Positions 1 to 9,528 of a stretch of DNA of 64,000 nucleotides are shown one piece after another. Position 1 is the stretch's first letter; the number at the start of each line of letters is the position of its first letter. The stretch covers positions 1 through 64,000 of the forward strand of contig NZ_SJRX01000006.1 of the NCBI RefSeq assembly GCF_004352845.1, given 5' to 3'. The translations under genes and the position numbers were made by a program. The notes beneath the pieces were generated by a model. That model was given only the letters and a program-made list of their open reading frames with translations. It did no database searches and had not been told where the DNA came from. The DNA is from Luteimonas terricola. Its GTDB lineage: Bacteria > Pseudomonadota > Gammaproteobacteria > Xanthomonadales > Xanthomonadaceae.

Positions 1-90
1 GGCGCGGATCGGCGCGGATTCACGCGGATAAAGCCGTTTGGACATGGTTGCTTTTGCCCTATCCGCGTGAATCCGCGCCGATCCGTGGCA
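1..90. repeat. CGCGGAT-rich inverted repeat, copy 1 (cut by window start)
   Basis: Two arms rich in the ~10-bp-periodic unit CGCGGAT face each other. The left arm (1-31) reads GCGGAT units and the right arm (59-87) reads ATCCGCG units ending in ATCCGTGGC and an A-run. The arms are reverse complements around a ~28-bp spacer. Related copies lie at 49523-49672 and 51429-51600. The left end may extend beyond the window. Confidence 0.7.
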
Positions 91-140
91 AAAAAGCTCC
101 TGGCCCCCCTGTTCCACCCGCAGCCGGTGGCGCGATGCAA

Positions 141-164
141 GAAGGGCGCCTTGCGGCGCCCTTC
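141..164 (-). terminator. Hairpin downstream of ahcY
   Basis: A perfect 10-bp stem (GAAGGGCGCC / GGCGCCCTTC) with a TTGC/GCAA loop lies 28 nt past the ahcY stop. On the minus strand it is followed only by a short TTGC, so it is a weak intrinsic terminator by the usual rule. Confidence 0.5.
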
Positions 165-191
165 GCGTTCACTCCCGGTCGAGGACCGGCC

Positions 192-1640
<1,449 letters not shown>

Positions 1641-1697
1641 GCGGAAGCTCCGGTTTCTGCTCCCTGTCCCGCTCGGGGAGAGGGTGGGTGAGGTGAA

Positions 1698-1776
1698 CCG
1701 GGCGCCGTTCCAGTAGTCATCGCCGAGCCTGGTGGGGGCTTCGTTGAAGCCGGCCATCGCAGCGCCCCTCGGCGGA
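1698..1776 (-). promoter_or_regulatory. SAH riboswitch upstream of ahcY
   Basis: Read on the minus strand, the leader contains the conserved SAH-riboswitch pieces in order: CCGAGGGGCGCTGC, a hairpin GGCTTC-aac-GAAGCC, the CCAGGCTCGG block, and the closing ACGGCGCCC. The first CCGAG can pair with CTCGG (pseudoknot) and GGGCGC with GCGCCC (P1). The element starts right after a perfect TATAAT box and ends about 57 nt before the ahcY start. SAH riboswitches are known on ahcY genes in proteobacteria, where they act as ON switches. Pairing was judged by eye. Confidence 0.9.
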
Positions 1777-1783
1777 ACCGGGA

Positions 1784-1789
1784 ATTATA
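1784..1789 (-). promoter_or_regulatory. -10 box of the ahcY promoter
   Basis: A perfect TATAAT on the minus strand lies 7 nt upstream of the first riboswitch base, as expected if transcription starts at the aptamer. No convincing -35 was seen. Confidence 0.6.
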
Positions 1790-1827
1790 TCGGCTCGCAG
1801 TCGTTGCGGGTGAATGACGCCCGGCGC

Positions 1828-2376
1828 TCAGTGGCGGCTTTGGGGCGGCAAGAACGCCAGGATCTTCGCCGCAGGACGCAGGTGCCGACGCAGGAGCTCG
1901 GCGGCGAAGTGGTAGTCGGGACCCAGGTCCTTGCGCCTGAACGGTGTCTCCAGCGTCCGCAGCGCCGCTTCGAACGCGGTCAGCCGGTGATAGGCGAACT
2001 GCGTCCAGATCTCATACTTACGCTGGTTCATCGAGGCCGCCATGCTGCGGTTGCTGTTGCGTGAGAAGACGAAGGGGTGCGCCAGCGCGTCGAGCTCGGC
2101 CTGCGCCAGCGGCCCGTCGATTCCACAGGCCTCCAGCAGGCCCCCCAGTTGTTCGGCGGACATGGCGTGCAGCTGCTTCAGGTCTGCTGCGCGCGCAGGC
2201 AGCACCAGCGAGGTCCCGGTGGCGGCGTTTATCAGCACCACGAACGGACTGCGGTCGATGAAGTCGATATCGGCATGCCAGGGACCCAAGGGATTCCCGG
2301 CCGCCGGCGGCTCCGGCAGGGTGGCCGGCTGGCGCAGGCGCTTGAGGAGCTTCTGCGAGCAGTGAAGTACGGTCAC
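1828..2376 (-). CDS. DUF6933-like protein of unknown function
   Basis: The 182-residue product resembles the DUF6933 family. It starts VTVLHCSQKLLKRL, then has WHADIDFIDRSPFVVLINAATG, a central SLVLPAR segment, and a C-terminal NSNRSMAASMNQ block (family: NRS...GSMND). No catalytic residues are known, and no signal peptide or membrane segment is visible. I place the start at a GTG (2376), because family members begin directly with the I/V-H-C-T/S-K-LLK strand; the open frame runs upstream to 2559 with low-complexity residues. It lies between ahcY and the divergent S9 peptidase gene with no clear operon link. Confidence 0.6.
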   Translation of the reverse strand: MTVLHCSQKLLKRLRQPATLPEPPAAGNPLGPWHADIDFIDRSPFVVLINAATGTSLVLPARAADLKQLHAMSAEQLGGLLEACGIDGPLAQAELDALAHPFVFSRNSNRSMAASMNQRKYEIWTQFAYHRLTAFEAALRTLETPFRRKDLGPDYHFAAELLRRHLRPAAKILAFLPPQSRH

Positions 2377-2616
2377 CGGACGGGACTCTCGAGCTGCGAA
2401 GCGGGCTTCAGGGGGTGTCGCATGTATCGTCCTTTGAGCGGGAGGTGAACATGAAGGTATCGGCGCGCCGGCATATACCATCGGGTCGGGGCCAATGGTG
2501 CAACCGGTCGGAACAAGCGGAGCAGCACTGGTACGGGTCGTGAGCATGACCCTCGCCACGGTACAGCCCGTCTCCGCCGGGCTAGGCTTGAGGCTTTACA
2601 TCTGGGGATCCCCGAC
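2377..2616. other. Divergent intergenic region
   Basis: This is the shared upstream region of the DUF6933-like gene (minus) and the S9 peptidase gene (plus). A GGGGATC ribosome site sits just before the peptidase ATG. A TATATG-like box on the minus strand (2472-2477) is the only AT-rich patch. I could not define a promoter with both boxes at normal spacing. Confidence 0.4.
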
Positions 2617-5133
2617 ATGGCAAAGCCCTCCATCCGGGCGCTCGCCGCCCCGCTTGCGCTCGCAGCCCTGCTTGCAACGGCCTTTGCGGCGCAGGCGCGC
2701 GATGAAGCCGCGACCGGCCGCGCGACGGATTCCGGCTACCGCCTGCCCGCACCGGCCCTGCGCGCGATCGTCGATGCGCCGCAGGCGCCGCGCCTGTCGC
2801 TGTCGCCGCAGCGCGACCTCATCGCCTACATGCAAGTACCGTCGCTGCCGGGCATCGAGGTGGTGGCCCAGCCGGAGCTCAAGCTCGCGGGCCTGCGCAT
2901 CCATCCGCGCACGCACTCGGCCAGCGGCTTCAGTTTCAGCACCGACCTTTGGCTGCAGGCGGTGGACGGTGGCGCCGAGCGCCGCATCGAAGGCCTGCCG
3001 CAGCCGCTGGCACTGCGTTCGATGCAGTGGTCGCCCGACCAGCGCCACATCGCCTTCAGCCATGTCGACGCCCGCGCCGGGCGCGTGGAACTGTGGCTGG
3101 TGGACGTGGCCGCGGGACGCGCGCGCAGGCTGCTGGAGCAGCCGCTGGGCAGCGTGGTGGGCAGCGGTTTCGACTGGTTGCCCGACAGCAGCGGCCTGAT
3201 CGCGCTGCTTCGCCCCGAAGGGCAGGGTGCGGCACCGGCCAGCGATGGCGTGCCGGCCGGTCCGAACATCCAGGAGACCGATGGTGGCGGGCAGGTGCAG
3301 AGCCTGCGCACCTACCAGGACCTGCTCGGCAATCCCCACGACGAGGCCGTGTTCGCGTACTACATGACGAGCCAGCTGGCGCGGGTCGGCCTGGACGGAG
3401 GGGTGGATCGGATCGGCGTGCCGGAGATGTACGTCGGCGCCTCGGTCTCGCCGGACGGGCGCCACCTGCTGCGGCAGCGGCTCGAGCAGCCGTTCTCCTA
3501 CCTGGTGCCGTACTCGCGCTTCCCGCGGCGCATCGACGTCACCGACCTCGGCGGCCGCCTGCTGCACACCGTGGCGGTGCTGCCGGTGGTCGAAGGCCTG
3601 CCGACCGGCAACGATGCCGTCGCCACCGGCGTGCGCCGCATCGCCTGGCGCGCCGACGCGCCGGCGACCCTGGTCTGGGCCGAAGCGCAGGACGGCGGCG
3701 ATCCGGCGCGCGAAGTCGACGTGCGCGATCGCGTGTTCGCGCATGCGGCGCCCTTCAAGGGCGAGCCGGGGGTGCTGGCCGACCTGTCGATGCGCTACGG
3801 CGGCATCCAGTGGGGCAGCGGTGAACTCGCCCTGCTCACCGAGTTCTGGTGGAAGAGCCGGCAGCTGCGCGAGTGGCGCCTGGCGCCCGATACCGGAAGC
3901 GCTCCGGCGCTGCTGCGCGAGGGTTCGTACGAAGACCGCTACGCCGATCCCGGCACGCCGGTGATGCAGCTCGACGACCGTGGCTTCGCACGGCTGCTGA
4001 CCACAGGCGCGGGCGACACCATCTACCGCATCGGCGCCGGCGCCTCGTCCGAGGGCGACCGTCCCTTCCTCGACCGGCAGGATCTTTCAGGCGGTGCCAC
4101 CGAGCGCCTGTTCCATTCCGAGGCACCCTGGTACGAGGCGCCGTTCGCGCTGCTCGATGCCGAGGCCTCGCGCATCCTCACCACCCGCGAGTCGCCGACC
4201 GAACCCACGAACGTGCTGCTGCGCACGCTCGCCGCGGACGCGGAGCCGGTGGCGCTGACCGACTTCCCGCATCCCACGCCGGAGCTGCGCGGCGTCAGCA
4301 AGGAGCAGATCCGCTACGCCCGCGCCGACGGCGTCGAGATGACCGCCGACCTCTACCTGCCGGCCGGCTACGAGGCCACGCGTGACGGTCCGCTGCCGAT
4401 GCTGATGTGGGCCTACCCGCGGGAGTTCAAATCCGCCGACGTCGCCAGCCAGGTGCGCGGTTCGCCGCACCGCTTCAACCGCATCAGCTACTGGGGCCCG
4501 CTGGCCTACCTGGCACAGGGTTACGCCGTGCTCGACGGTCCGTCGATGCCGATCATCGGCGAGGGCGACGCCGAGCCCAACGACACCTATGTCACCCAGC
4601 TGGTCGCCAGCGCACAGGCGGCGGTGGACGAGGTCGTGGCGCGCGGCGTCGCCGACCGCGACCGCATCGCCATCGGCGGCCATTCCTACGGCGCGTTCAT
4701 GGCCGCGAACCTGCTCGCGCATTCGGACCTGTTCCGCACCGGCATCGCGCGCAGCGGTGCCTACAACCGCTCGCTGACGCCGTTCGGCTTCCAGGCCGAG
4801 GAGCGCAACTACTGGCAGGCCACCGACACCTATCACGCGATGTCGCCCTTCAACCATGCGCACGGGATCAACGAACCGATCCTGATCATCCACGGCGAGG
4901 AGGACAACAACTCCGGCACCTTCCCGATGCAGAGCGAACGCCTGTTCTCGGCGATCAAGGGCCTGGGCGGCACCGCGCGCCTGGTGATGCTGCCCAACGA
5001 GTCGCACGGCTACCGCGCCCGCGAATCGATCCTGCACATGTTGGCGGAGACCAATGACTGGCTGGAGAACTACGTGCGCAACGCCCCGCCGCGTGCGGCG
5101 GGGGTCGAAGCCGCGGCTACGGCAAGCCCGTAA
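2617..5133 (+). CDS. Secreted S9D-type glutamyl endopeptidase (prolyl oligopeptidase family)
   Basis: Predicted serine peptidase with an N-terminal beta-propeller and a C-terminal alpha/beta-hydrolase domain. Residues 1-27 form a signal peptide (ALAALLATAFAAQA, cleavage near AQA-RD), so it probably acts in the periplasm or outside. The triad is visible: Ser690 in GGHSYGAF, Asp763 in HGEEDNNSGT and His797 in ESHGY. The stretch around it (ARSGAYNRSLTPFGFQ, MSPFNHAHGI, MQSERLF) closely matches the S9D glutamyl endopeptidases best known from plant chloroplasts, rather than dipeptidyl-peptidase IV. At 838 residues it is near family length. The gene is monocistronic and convergent with metK, with a repeat element in between. 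Substrate preference for Glu is inferred from the family. Confidence 0.88.
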   Translation: MAKPSIRALAAPLALAALLATAFAAQARDEAATGRATDSGYRLPAPALRAIVDAPQAPRLSLSPQRDLIAYMQVPSLPGIEVVAQPELKLAGLRIHPRTHSASGFSFSTDLWLQAVDGGAERRIEGLPQPLALRSMQWSPDQRHIAFSHVDARAGRVELWLVDVAAGRARRLLEQPLGSVVGSGFDWLPDSSGLIALLRPEGQGAAPASDGVPAGPNIQETDGGGQVQSLRTYQDLLGNPHDEAVFAYYMTSQLARVGLDGGVDRIGVPEMYVGASVSPDGRHLLRQRLEQPFSYLVPYSRFPRRIDVTDLGGRLLHTVAVLPVVEGLPTGNDAVATGVRRIAWRADAPATLVWAEAQDGGDPAREVDVRDRVFAHAAPFKGEPGVLADLSMRYGGIQWGSGELALLTEFWWKSRQLREWRLAPDTGSAPALLREGSYEDRYADPGTPVMQLDDRGFARLLTTGAGDTIYRIGAGASSEGDRPFLDRQDLSGGATERLFHSEAPWYEAPFALLDAEASRILTTRESPTEPTNVLLRTLAADAEPVALTDFPHPTPELRGVSKEQIRYARADGVEMTADLYLPAGYEATRDGPLPMLMWAYPREFKSADVASQVRGSPHRFNRISYWGPLAYLAQGYAVLDGPSMPIIGEGDAEPNDTYVTQLVASAQAAVDEVVARGVADRDRIAIGGHSYGAFMAANLLAHSDLFRTGIARSGAYNRSLTPFGFQAEERNYWQATDTYHAMSPFNHAHGINEPILIIHGEEDNNSGTFPMQSERLFSAIKGLGGTARLVMLPNESHGYRARESILHMLAETNDWLENYVRNAPPRAAGVEAAATASP

Positions 5134-5138
5134 CGAGA

Positions 5139-5470
5139 CCTGGAGGGCCCTGTGGTGGTCGTGAGGCCGTCGCGGGACCTCGTTGCCCCGCGGTGGCCGG
5201 CAGGCCTTCGCGGCTCATGTCCCCCGGCATCCGCCTGGCGGCGGATGCCTCCTCCTTGACTTCCCCGCGAAGGCCTCCCGGCCACTTCGGGGGCTCTGCG
5301 TTGGCTTGCAGGTATCGCAACCATGCGCGAGATCGCGGGCTTTGCTCCTGGGGCCACCGCGGAGTGCTGCGCACCGGGTGCCAAGGCCCTTGAGGGCGAA
5401 GTCAAGGAGGAGGCGATGGCCGCAGGCCATCGCCGGGGGACATGAGTCCTCAAGGGCCTTGGTACCCGGT
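5139..5470. repeat. Dispersed two-arm hairpin repeat, copy A
   Basis: About 330 bp between convergent genes. Arm 1 (5195-5285) folds through GGCCTTCGCGG / CCGCGAAGGCC around an inner module that begins CATGTCCCCCGGC and ends GCCTCCTCCTTGACTTC. Arm 2 (5374-5469) folds through CCGGGTGCCAAGGCCCTTGAG and its complement. Its inner module is the reverse complement of arm 1's module, with only the tip differing. The element is almost identical to copy B at 22239-22522, so the arms are arranged as mirror images within a conserved unit. Confidence 0.85.
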
Positions 5471-5483
5471 GCGGGAGAGGAAC

Positions 5484-5521
5484 CAAAAAAAGAACGGGCC
5501 GCGATTGCGGCCCGTCTTTTT
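5484..5521 (-). terminator. Bidirectional intrinsic terminator between S9 peptidase gene and metK
   Basis: A GC stem (ACGGGCCGC / GCGGCCCGT) with a 4-nt loop is flanked by seven A on the left and five T on the right. It therefore gives a U-tract in both directions. It serves metK (minus) directly and can also stop transcripts leaving the peptidase gene and the repeat. Confidence 0.9.
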
Positions 5522-5541
5522 GTTGCACGTGTTGCCGCGGA

Positions 5542-6753
5542 TTACTTCAGCTTCGCGGCCCGTCGCAGCTCGTCCGCCTTGTCCGTCTTCTCCCAGGAGA
5601 ACGCCGTGGCGGTATGGGTCTTGCCGGCGCCGTCGGTGTAGCTGACCTCCTCCGGCTTGCGGCCGAAGTGGCCGTAGCTGGCGGTGCGCTGGTAGATCGG
5701 GTGCACCAGGTCGAGCATCTTGATGATGCCGTAGGGACGCAGGTCGAAGTGGCGGCGGATCAGCTTCTCGATCACGTCGTCGCCGACCTTGCCGGTGCCG
5801 AAGGTGGTGACCGCGATCGAGGTCGGCTCGGCGACGCCGATGGCGTAGCTCAGCTGCACTTCGCAGCGGCCGGCCAGTCCGGCCGCGACCACGTTCTTGG
5901 CGACGTAGCGCGCGGCGTAGGCGGCGGAACGGTCGACCTTCGACGGATCCTTGCCCGAGAACGCGCCGCCGCCGTGGCGGGCCCAGCCGCCGTAGGTGTC
6001 GACGATGATCTTGCGGCCGGTCAGGCCGCAGTCGCCGACGGGTCCGCCGATCTCGAACTTGCCGGTCGGGTTGATGTGGTACTTGGTGCCCTTGTGCAGC
6101 CACTTGGCCGGCAGCACGGGCTTGAGGATCTCCTCGCGCACGGCCTCGATCAGGTCCTTCTGCCGGATGCCCGGGGCGTGCTGCGTCGACAGCACCACGG
6201 CGTCGATGGCGGTGGCCACGCCGTTGTCGTAGCGCAGGGTGACCTGGCTCTTGGCGTCGGGGCGCAGCCACGGCAGCGGCGACTTCTTCTTCTTGCGTAC
6301 CTTGGCCTGCTGCTCGACCAGACGGTGCGAGAGGTGGATCGCGGCCGGCATGAAGCTGCTGGTTTCGTTGGTGGCGTAGCCGAACATCAGGCCCTGGTCG
6401 CCGGCGCCCATTTCCTCGGGCTTCTTGCGGTCCACGCCCTGGGCGATGTGCGGCGACTGCTTGCCGATCAGGTTGAGCACGCCGCAGGTGGCACCGTCGA
6501 AGCCGACGTCGCTGCTGTTGTAGCCGATGTCCAGGATCACCTTGCGGGTCAGCGCCTCGAGGTCGATCCAGGCACTGGTGGTGATCTCGCCGGCCACGAT
6601 CGCCACGCCGGTCTTCACCATGGTCTCGCAGGCCACGCGCGCGCCCTTGTCCTGGCTCAGGATGGCGTCGAGGACGGCGTCGGAGATCTGGTCTGCGATC
6701 TTGTCCGGATGGCCTTCGGAGACCGATTCGGAGGTGAACAGGGTGCTGGACAT
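5542..6753 (-). CDS. metK: S-adenosylmethionine synthetase
   Basis: Makes S-adenosylmethionine from methionine and ATP in the cytoplasm. The 403-residue product has the N-terminal signature [15 protein letters not shown] (methionine and Mg binding), the adenosine-binding [12 protein letters not shown] near residue 120, and the C-terminal [16 protein letters not shown] phosphate loop. The ATG at 6753 gives the family start [14 protein letters not shown]; the open frame reaches further upstream but is not conserved in character. An AAGGGA ribosome site lies upstream. It is transcribed alone and ends at the bidirectional terminator. Together with ahcY and the met operon, it completes the SAM cycle in this window. 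Confidence 0.97.
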   Translation of the reverse strand: MSSTLFTSESVSEGHPDKIADQISDAVLDAILSQDKGARVACETMVKTGVAIVAGEITTSAWIDLEALTRKVILDIGYNSSDVGFDGATCGVLNLIGKQSPHIAQGVDRKKPEEMGAGDQGLMFGYATNETSSFMPAAIHLSHRLVEQQAKVRKKKKSPLPWLRPDAKSQVTLRYDNGVATAIDAVVLSTQHAPGIRQKDLIEAVREEILKPVLPAKWLHKGTKYHINPTGKFEIGGPVGDCGLTGRKIIVDTYGGWARHGGGAFSGKDPSKVDRSAAYAARYVAKNVVAAGLAGRCEVQLSYAIGVAEPTSIAVTTFGTGKVGDDVIEKLIRRHFDLRPYGIIKMLDLVHPIYQRTASYGHFGRKPEEVSYTDGAGKTHTATAFSWEKTDKADELRRAAKLK

Positions 6754-6793
6754 CGGCCTTATATCCCTTGATTCGGATGGAGAGATGGGCGCG

Positions 6794-6799
6794 CATGAT
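6794..6799 (-). promoter_or_regulatory. Possible -10 box for metK
   Basis: TATCAT within TGTATCATG on the minus strand lies about 40 nt upstream of the metK start. No matching -35 was seen and no SAM riboswitch motif is present in this leader, so assignment is tentative. Confidence 0.3.
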
Positions 6800-6922
6800 A
6801 CATGGGCGTGCCACTCGGCGCATTGTGCAGGTGTCACGGCGTCGCCGTAAATCCGACACCGCGCTGTCGCGCGGTGTCCGCATGCTTCCCACGCAGAGGC
6901 GAAGGGGAGCGTCCGGGGAACG

Positions 6923-8638
6923 ATGCCGCAGCTGGAAGAACATCTGCGCCAACGCTGGCCGCAATGGTTCCGGGGCCGGCGCGCGCAGCTGGCCCGGCCG
7001 CTGCTGCGCGGCATCGGCCGCTGGTCGCGCTTCGACCGCATCGAGGCCTTCCTCGGTTCCCACGGCCACCTGCGCGGCTTCGCCTTCGTGGCCGCCGCGC
7101 GCGACTACCTGCAGCTGCGCTACGAGATCGATCCCGAAGACCTGCTGAGGATCCCGGCCCGGGGCCGCCTGCTGGTGGTCGCCAACCACCCGTCGGGCGC
7201 GCTCGACGCGCTGGCATTGCTGGACTGCATCGGCCGCGTGCGCCGCGACGCCTGCATCGTCGCCAACGACCTGCTGTCGCTGCTGGAGCCGCTGGGCGAG
7301 CTGATGCTGCCGGTGCGCATCCTCGGCGGCCGCCCGAGCGGTGCAAGCCTGGCGGCGATCGAACAGGCCCTGCGCGGGGAGCGCTGCGTGGTCATCTTCC
7401 CCGCCGGCGAGGTCTCGCGGCTGGGCCCGCGTGGTGTCCGCGACAGCCGCTGGCGCCGCGGATTCCTGCGCTTCGCCCGCGCGACCGGGGCCCCGGTGCT
7501 GCCGATACGCGTGGAGGCGCGCAATTCGCCGCTGTTCTACGGCGTATCGGTGCTCTACAAGCCGGCCGCCACCGCGCTGCTGGCGCGGGAGATGTTCGCG
7601 CACAGGCAGCGCCCCCTGCGCCTGCGCGTGGGCTGGCCGCGGGTGATCGCGCCCGGGACCGACGCCGGATCCGCGATGCGCGAGGTGCGGCGCACGCTGT
7701 ACGCCATCGGCCGCCGCAGCGAGGCGCGCGTGGCCGGCATGGCGCCCATCGCGCCCGCGCTGCCGGCAGCGCAGGTGCGCGCGGCGGTCGCCGGCTGCGA
7801 GTGCCTGGGCGAGACCAGCGACGGCAAGCAGGTGCTGCTGGCGCGCTTCGACGGCCCGCGGGCGCTGGAGGCGCCGCTGCTGCGCGAGCTCGGCCGGCAG
7901 CGCGAGATCGCCTTCCGCAGCGTCGGGGAGGGCACGCGCCGGGCCTGCGACCTCGACGCCTACGACGCGCACTACGAGCACATCGTGCTCTGGGACGATG
8001 CCGCATCGCGCATCGTCGGCGCCTATCGCGTGGCGCGCGGGGCCGAGGTGCTGGCGCGCAGCGGGCTGGGCGGTCTGTACACGGCGTCGCTGTTCCGCTA
8101 CGCCGATGACGCCATTCCGCGCATCGCCGAGGGCCTGGAACTCGGCAGGAGCTTCGTGGCGGCGGACTACCGTGGCGGTCGCAGCCTCGACTACCTGTGG
8201 CAGGGCATCGGCGCCTACATCGCCGCCCGGCCGCGGCTGCGCTACCTGTTCGGTGCGGTATCGATCAGCGGCGCGCTGCCGCGCGAAGCCCGCGAACAGC
8301 TGGTCGCCTATTACCAGCGTTACCACGGTGCCGGCGAGGCGCTGGCCACCCCCGGCCGCCCCTTCGAGTACTTCGCCGCGCCGCCGTGCTTCGGCGCGCT
8401 CGACGCCGGCACGGCATACGGCGTGCTCAAGGCCAACCTGGCCGCGCACGGGGCCAGCGTGCCGACCCTGTATCGCCAGTACACCGAACTGTGCGAGCCG
8501 GGCGGCGCACGCTTCCTGGCGTTCGGCATCGATCCCGCGTTCAGCGATTCGATCGATGGCCTGGTCGAAGTCGACCTGCACCGCGTACGTCCACAGAAGG
8601 CGCGGCGCTGGCTGCGCCGCGAAGGAGAGCAGGCATGA
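6923..8638 (+). CDS. Bifunctional OlsF-like acyltransferase (ornithine/amino-acid lipid synthesis)
   Basis: 571 residues with two acyltransferase domains. Residues ~85-250 are PlsC/OlsA-like, with [10 protein letters not shown] in place of the HX4D box and the FPAGE motif. Residues ~290-560 are an OlsB/haemolysin-type GNAT domain, with YRVARG, ELGRSFV and [10 protein letters not shown] motifs. This order matches OlsF, which N-acylates an amino acid (ornithine in Serratia) and then O-acylates the lyso-lipid to give an aminolipid. The protein is presumably membrane-associated. The start has a GGGGAA ribosome site. The stop overlaps the next gene by 4 nt (ATGA), so the two are co-translated. The amino-acid substrate cannot be read from sequence. 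Confidence 0.75.
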   Translation: MPQLEEHLRQRWPQWFRGRRAQLARPLLRGIGRWSRFDRIEAFLGSHGHLRGFAFVAAARDYLQLRYEIDPEDLLRIPARGRLLVVANHPSGALDALALLDCIGRVRRDACIVANDLLSLLEPLGELMLPVRILGGRPSGASLAAIEQALRGERCVVIFPAGEVSRLGPRGVRDSRWRRGFLRFARATGAPVLPIRVEARNSPLFYGVSVLYKPAATALLAREMFAHRQRPLRLRVGWPRVIAPGTDAGSAMREVRRTLYAIGRRSEARVAGMAPIAPALPAAQVRAAVAGCECLGETSDGKQVLLARFDGPRALEAPLLRELGRQREIAFRSVGEGTRRACDLDAYDAHYEHIVLWDDAASRIVGAYRVARGAEVLARSGLGGLYTASLFRYADDAIPRIAEGLELGRSFVAADYRGGRSLDYLWQGIGAYIAARPRLRYLFGAVSISGALPREAREQLVAYYQRYHGAGEALATPGRPFEYFAAPPCFGALDAGTAYGVLKANLAAHGASVPTLYRQYTELCEPGGARFLAFGIDPAFSDSIDGLVEVDLHRVRPQKARRWLRREGEQA

Positions 8639-9453
8639 GAAGCGTTCCCCAGCCGCCGCCGCGGCGCGCGGTGTTCCTGTCCGACGTGCATCTGGGCTCG
8701 CGCCACTGCCACGCCGCCGAGCTCGCCACCTTCCTGGAAGGGCTGCGCTGCGAACGCCTTTACCTGGTCGGCGACATCATCGACCTGTGGTACCTGGCGC
8801 AGCGTCGCGCACGCTGGGGCCGGGCGCACGACCGCGTGGTCGAGGCCCTCCACTCGCTCAGCCGCGCCGGCACCGCGATCATCTACGTGCCGGGCAACCA
8901 CGACCGGCCGGTGCGGCGCCTGTGCGGCTTGGCATTGCCGGAGATGCAGGTGCGCCGGCGCGCCATCCATGCCACCGCCGACGGCCGCCGCCTGCTGGTG
9001 GTGCACGGCGACGACTACGACGGCATCACCCAGTTCGGAAACCTGCAGGAGAAGTCCGGCGACTGGCTGTACTACCGGATCCTCACCGGCAACCAGCTGC
9101 TCAACCGCGCGCGCCTGCGCATGGGAATGCGCTACTGGTCGCTGTCGGAGTTCCTCAAGCGCCGCAGCAGTGCCGCCGAGCGCTACATCGAACGCTTCGT
9201 CCAGGCCGGGCTGGACGATGTCCGCCGGCGAGGCCTGGACGGCATTGTCTGCGGCCATATCCACCGCGCGGCGCTGCTGCAGCGCGACGGCCTGGTCTAT
9301 GCCAACGACGGCGACTGGGTGGAGAGCCTCACCGCGCTGGTCGAGGAGTGCGACGGTACCCTGAGGCTGCTGTCGCATCGCGGCGAAGTGCTGGCCGAGG
9401 TGGCACCGGCGCGGGGCGTCGGAGAGGAACCCGCACTGACCTGCGCGGCCTGA
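8635..9453 (+). CDS. LpxH-like metallophosphoesterase (UDP-2,3-diacylglucosamine diphosphatase family)
   Basis: 272-residue calcineurin-like phosphoesterase with all metal-ligand motifs in order: LSDVHLG (DxH), VGDIIDLW (GDxxD), PGNHDR, VHGDDYD and CGHIHRA. The DVHLG...GDIIDLW spacing is that of the COG2908 family, which includes LpxH of lipid A synthesis. Its start overlaps the stop of the OlsF-like gene (ATGA), suggesting a shared envelope-lipid role. Whether it is the housekeeping LpxH or a paralogue acting on another pyrophosphate lipid is uncertain, so no symbol is given. Confidence 0.78.
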   Translation: MRSVPQPPPRRAVFLSDVHLGSRHCHAAELATFLEGLRCERLYLVGDIIDLWYLAQRRARWGRAHDRVVEALHSLSRAGTAIIYVPGNHDRPVRRLCGLALPEMQVRRRAIHATADGRRLLVVHGDDYDGITQFGNLQEKSGDWLYYRILTGNQLLNRARLRMGMRYWSLSEFLKRRSSAAERYIERFVQAGLDDVRRRGLDGIVCGHIHRAALLQRDGLVYANDGDWVESLTALVEECDGTLRLLSHRGEVLAEVAPARGVGEEPALTCAA

Positions 9454-9528
9454 GCGCCATTGCCTTGCCGGTTGCCGGATGCGATGGGGCGTTCACGATT
9501 GCAGCATAGGCCGGGCTAGCATCCGCGC

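Noticed and set aside
1641-1757. A 39-residue N-terminal extension of AhcY
   Set aside because: The DNA is the SAH riboswitch, and the ATG at 1640 has a proper ribosome site and the family N-terminus.
6754-6922. A SAM riboswitch in front of metK
   Set aside because: None of the SAM-I or SAM-II conserved blocks appear in the leader.
5450-8581. Very long minus-strand open frame across metK and the acyltransferase gene
   Set aside because: It is an Arg/Gly/Ala-rich shadow frame produced by high GC; metK and the acyltransferase are well-supported families in other frames.
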